Origin: Saccharina japonica
Taxonomy: Eukaryota > Sar > Phaeophyceae > Laminariales > Laminariaceae
DNA: 64,000 nucleotides
Direction of reading: 5' to 3'
Assembly: GCA_008828725.1 (NCBI GenBank)
Contig: MEHQ01002413.1
Span: forward strand, 81,401-145,400
Within the stretch, counting starts at the first letter, position 1. Each line of letters begins with the position of its first letter. The notes beneath the pieces were generated by a model. That model saw only the letters and a program-made list of their open reading frames with translations. It had not been told where the DNA came from and did not search any database. The position numbers were made by a program, and so were the translations under genes. Positions 63,952 to 64,000 of the stretch are shown in pieces.

Positions 63952-64000
63952 CTGCCACAATACGAAGTATGGGGAACAAACCGTTACGTCATGTCGGATG

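Overview
This window looks like nuclear DNA from a eukaryote with long introns and many repeats, most likely a protist or alga. Coding sequence comes in short GT-AG exons of about 34-290 bp with GC-rich third codon positions. The introns, often around 1 kb, are full of minisatellites, microsatellites and short inverted-repeat transposons. The species cannot be named from the sequence alone.

Layout: (1) Positions 306-10393, plus strand, hold the 3' part of a gene for a very charged coiled-coil protein. Seven exons join in phase and end in a stop; the 5' end lies outside the window or is not recognised. (2) Positions 10394-19185 lie between two convergent genes and are almost all repeats: a 1.3-kb GGTATCG array, seven units of a ~200-bp satellite, ~260-, ~400- and ~163-bp tandem duplications, and a 1.1-kb polypyrimidine block. 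(3) Positions 19186-63951, minus strand, hold one very large gene of at least 33 exons and about 1,620 codons, probably continuing upstream. I rebuilt it exon by exon. All internal junctions from exon 2 onward keep phase.

The large gene encodes a nitric oxide synthase with a fused reductase and an unusual N-terminus. In protein order it has an unrecognised N-terminal segment; a globin-like domain with no histidine at the expected proximal position; a second globin with a histidine there; a complete NOS oxygenase domain (heme-thiolate Cys, substrate Glu, pterin-pocket segment); a flavodoxin/FMN domain; FAD and NADPH domains; and a ~250-residue Asn/Ser/Thr-rich tail. The oxygenase-FMN linker is short, shows no basic calmodulin-binding helix, and the FMN domain lacks the autoinhibitory insert of constitutive animal NOS. 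The known relative is the globin-bearing NOS of the cyanobacterium Synechococcus PCC 7335.

The second striking theme is how the introns are built. Beside many NOS exons lie decayed tandem copies of the exon edge together with its splice site: exons 8, 13, 17, 19, 20, 21, 25, 27 and 28. A ~246-bp MITE family with 4-bp target duplications (AAAC, GTCC, TGAA, ATGG) is also spread through the window. Two of its copies were later entered at TTAA by fold-back elements.
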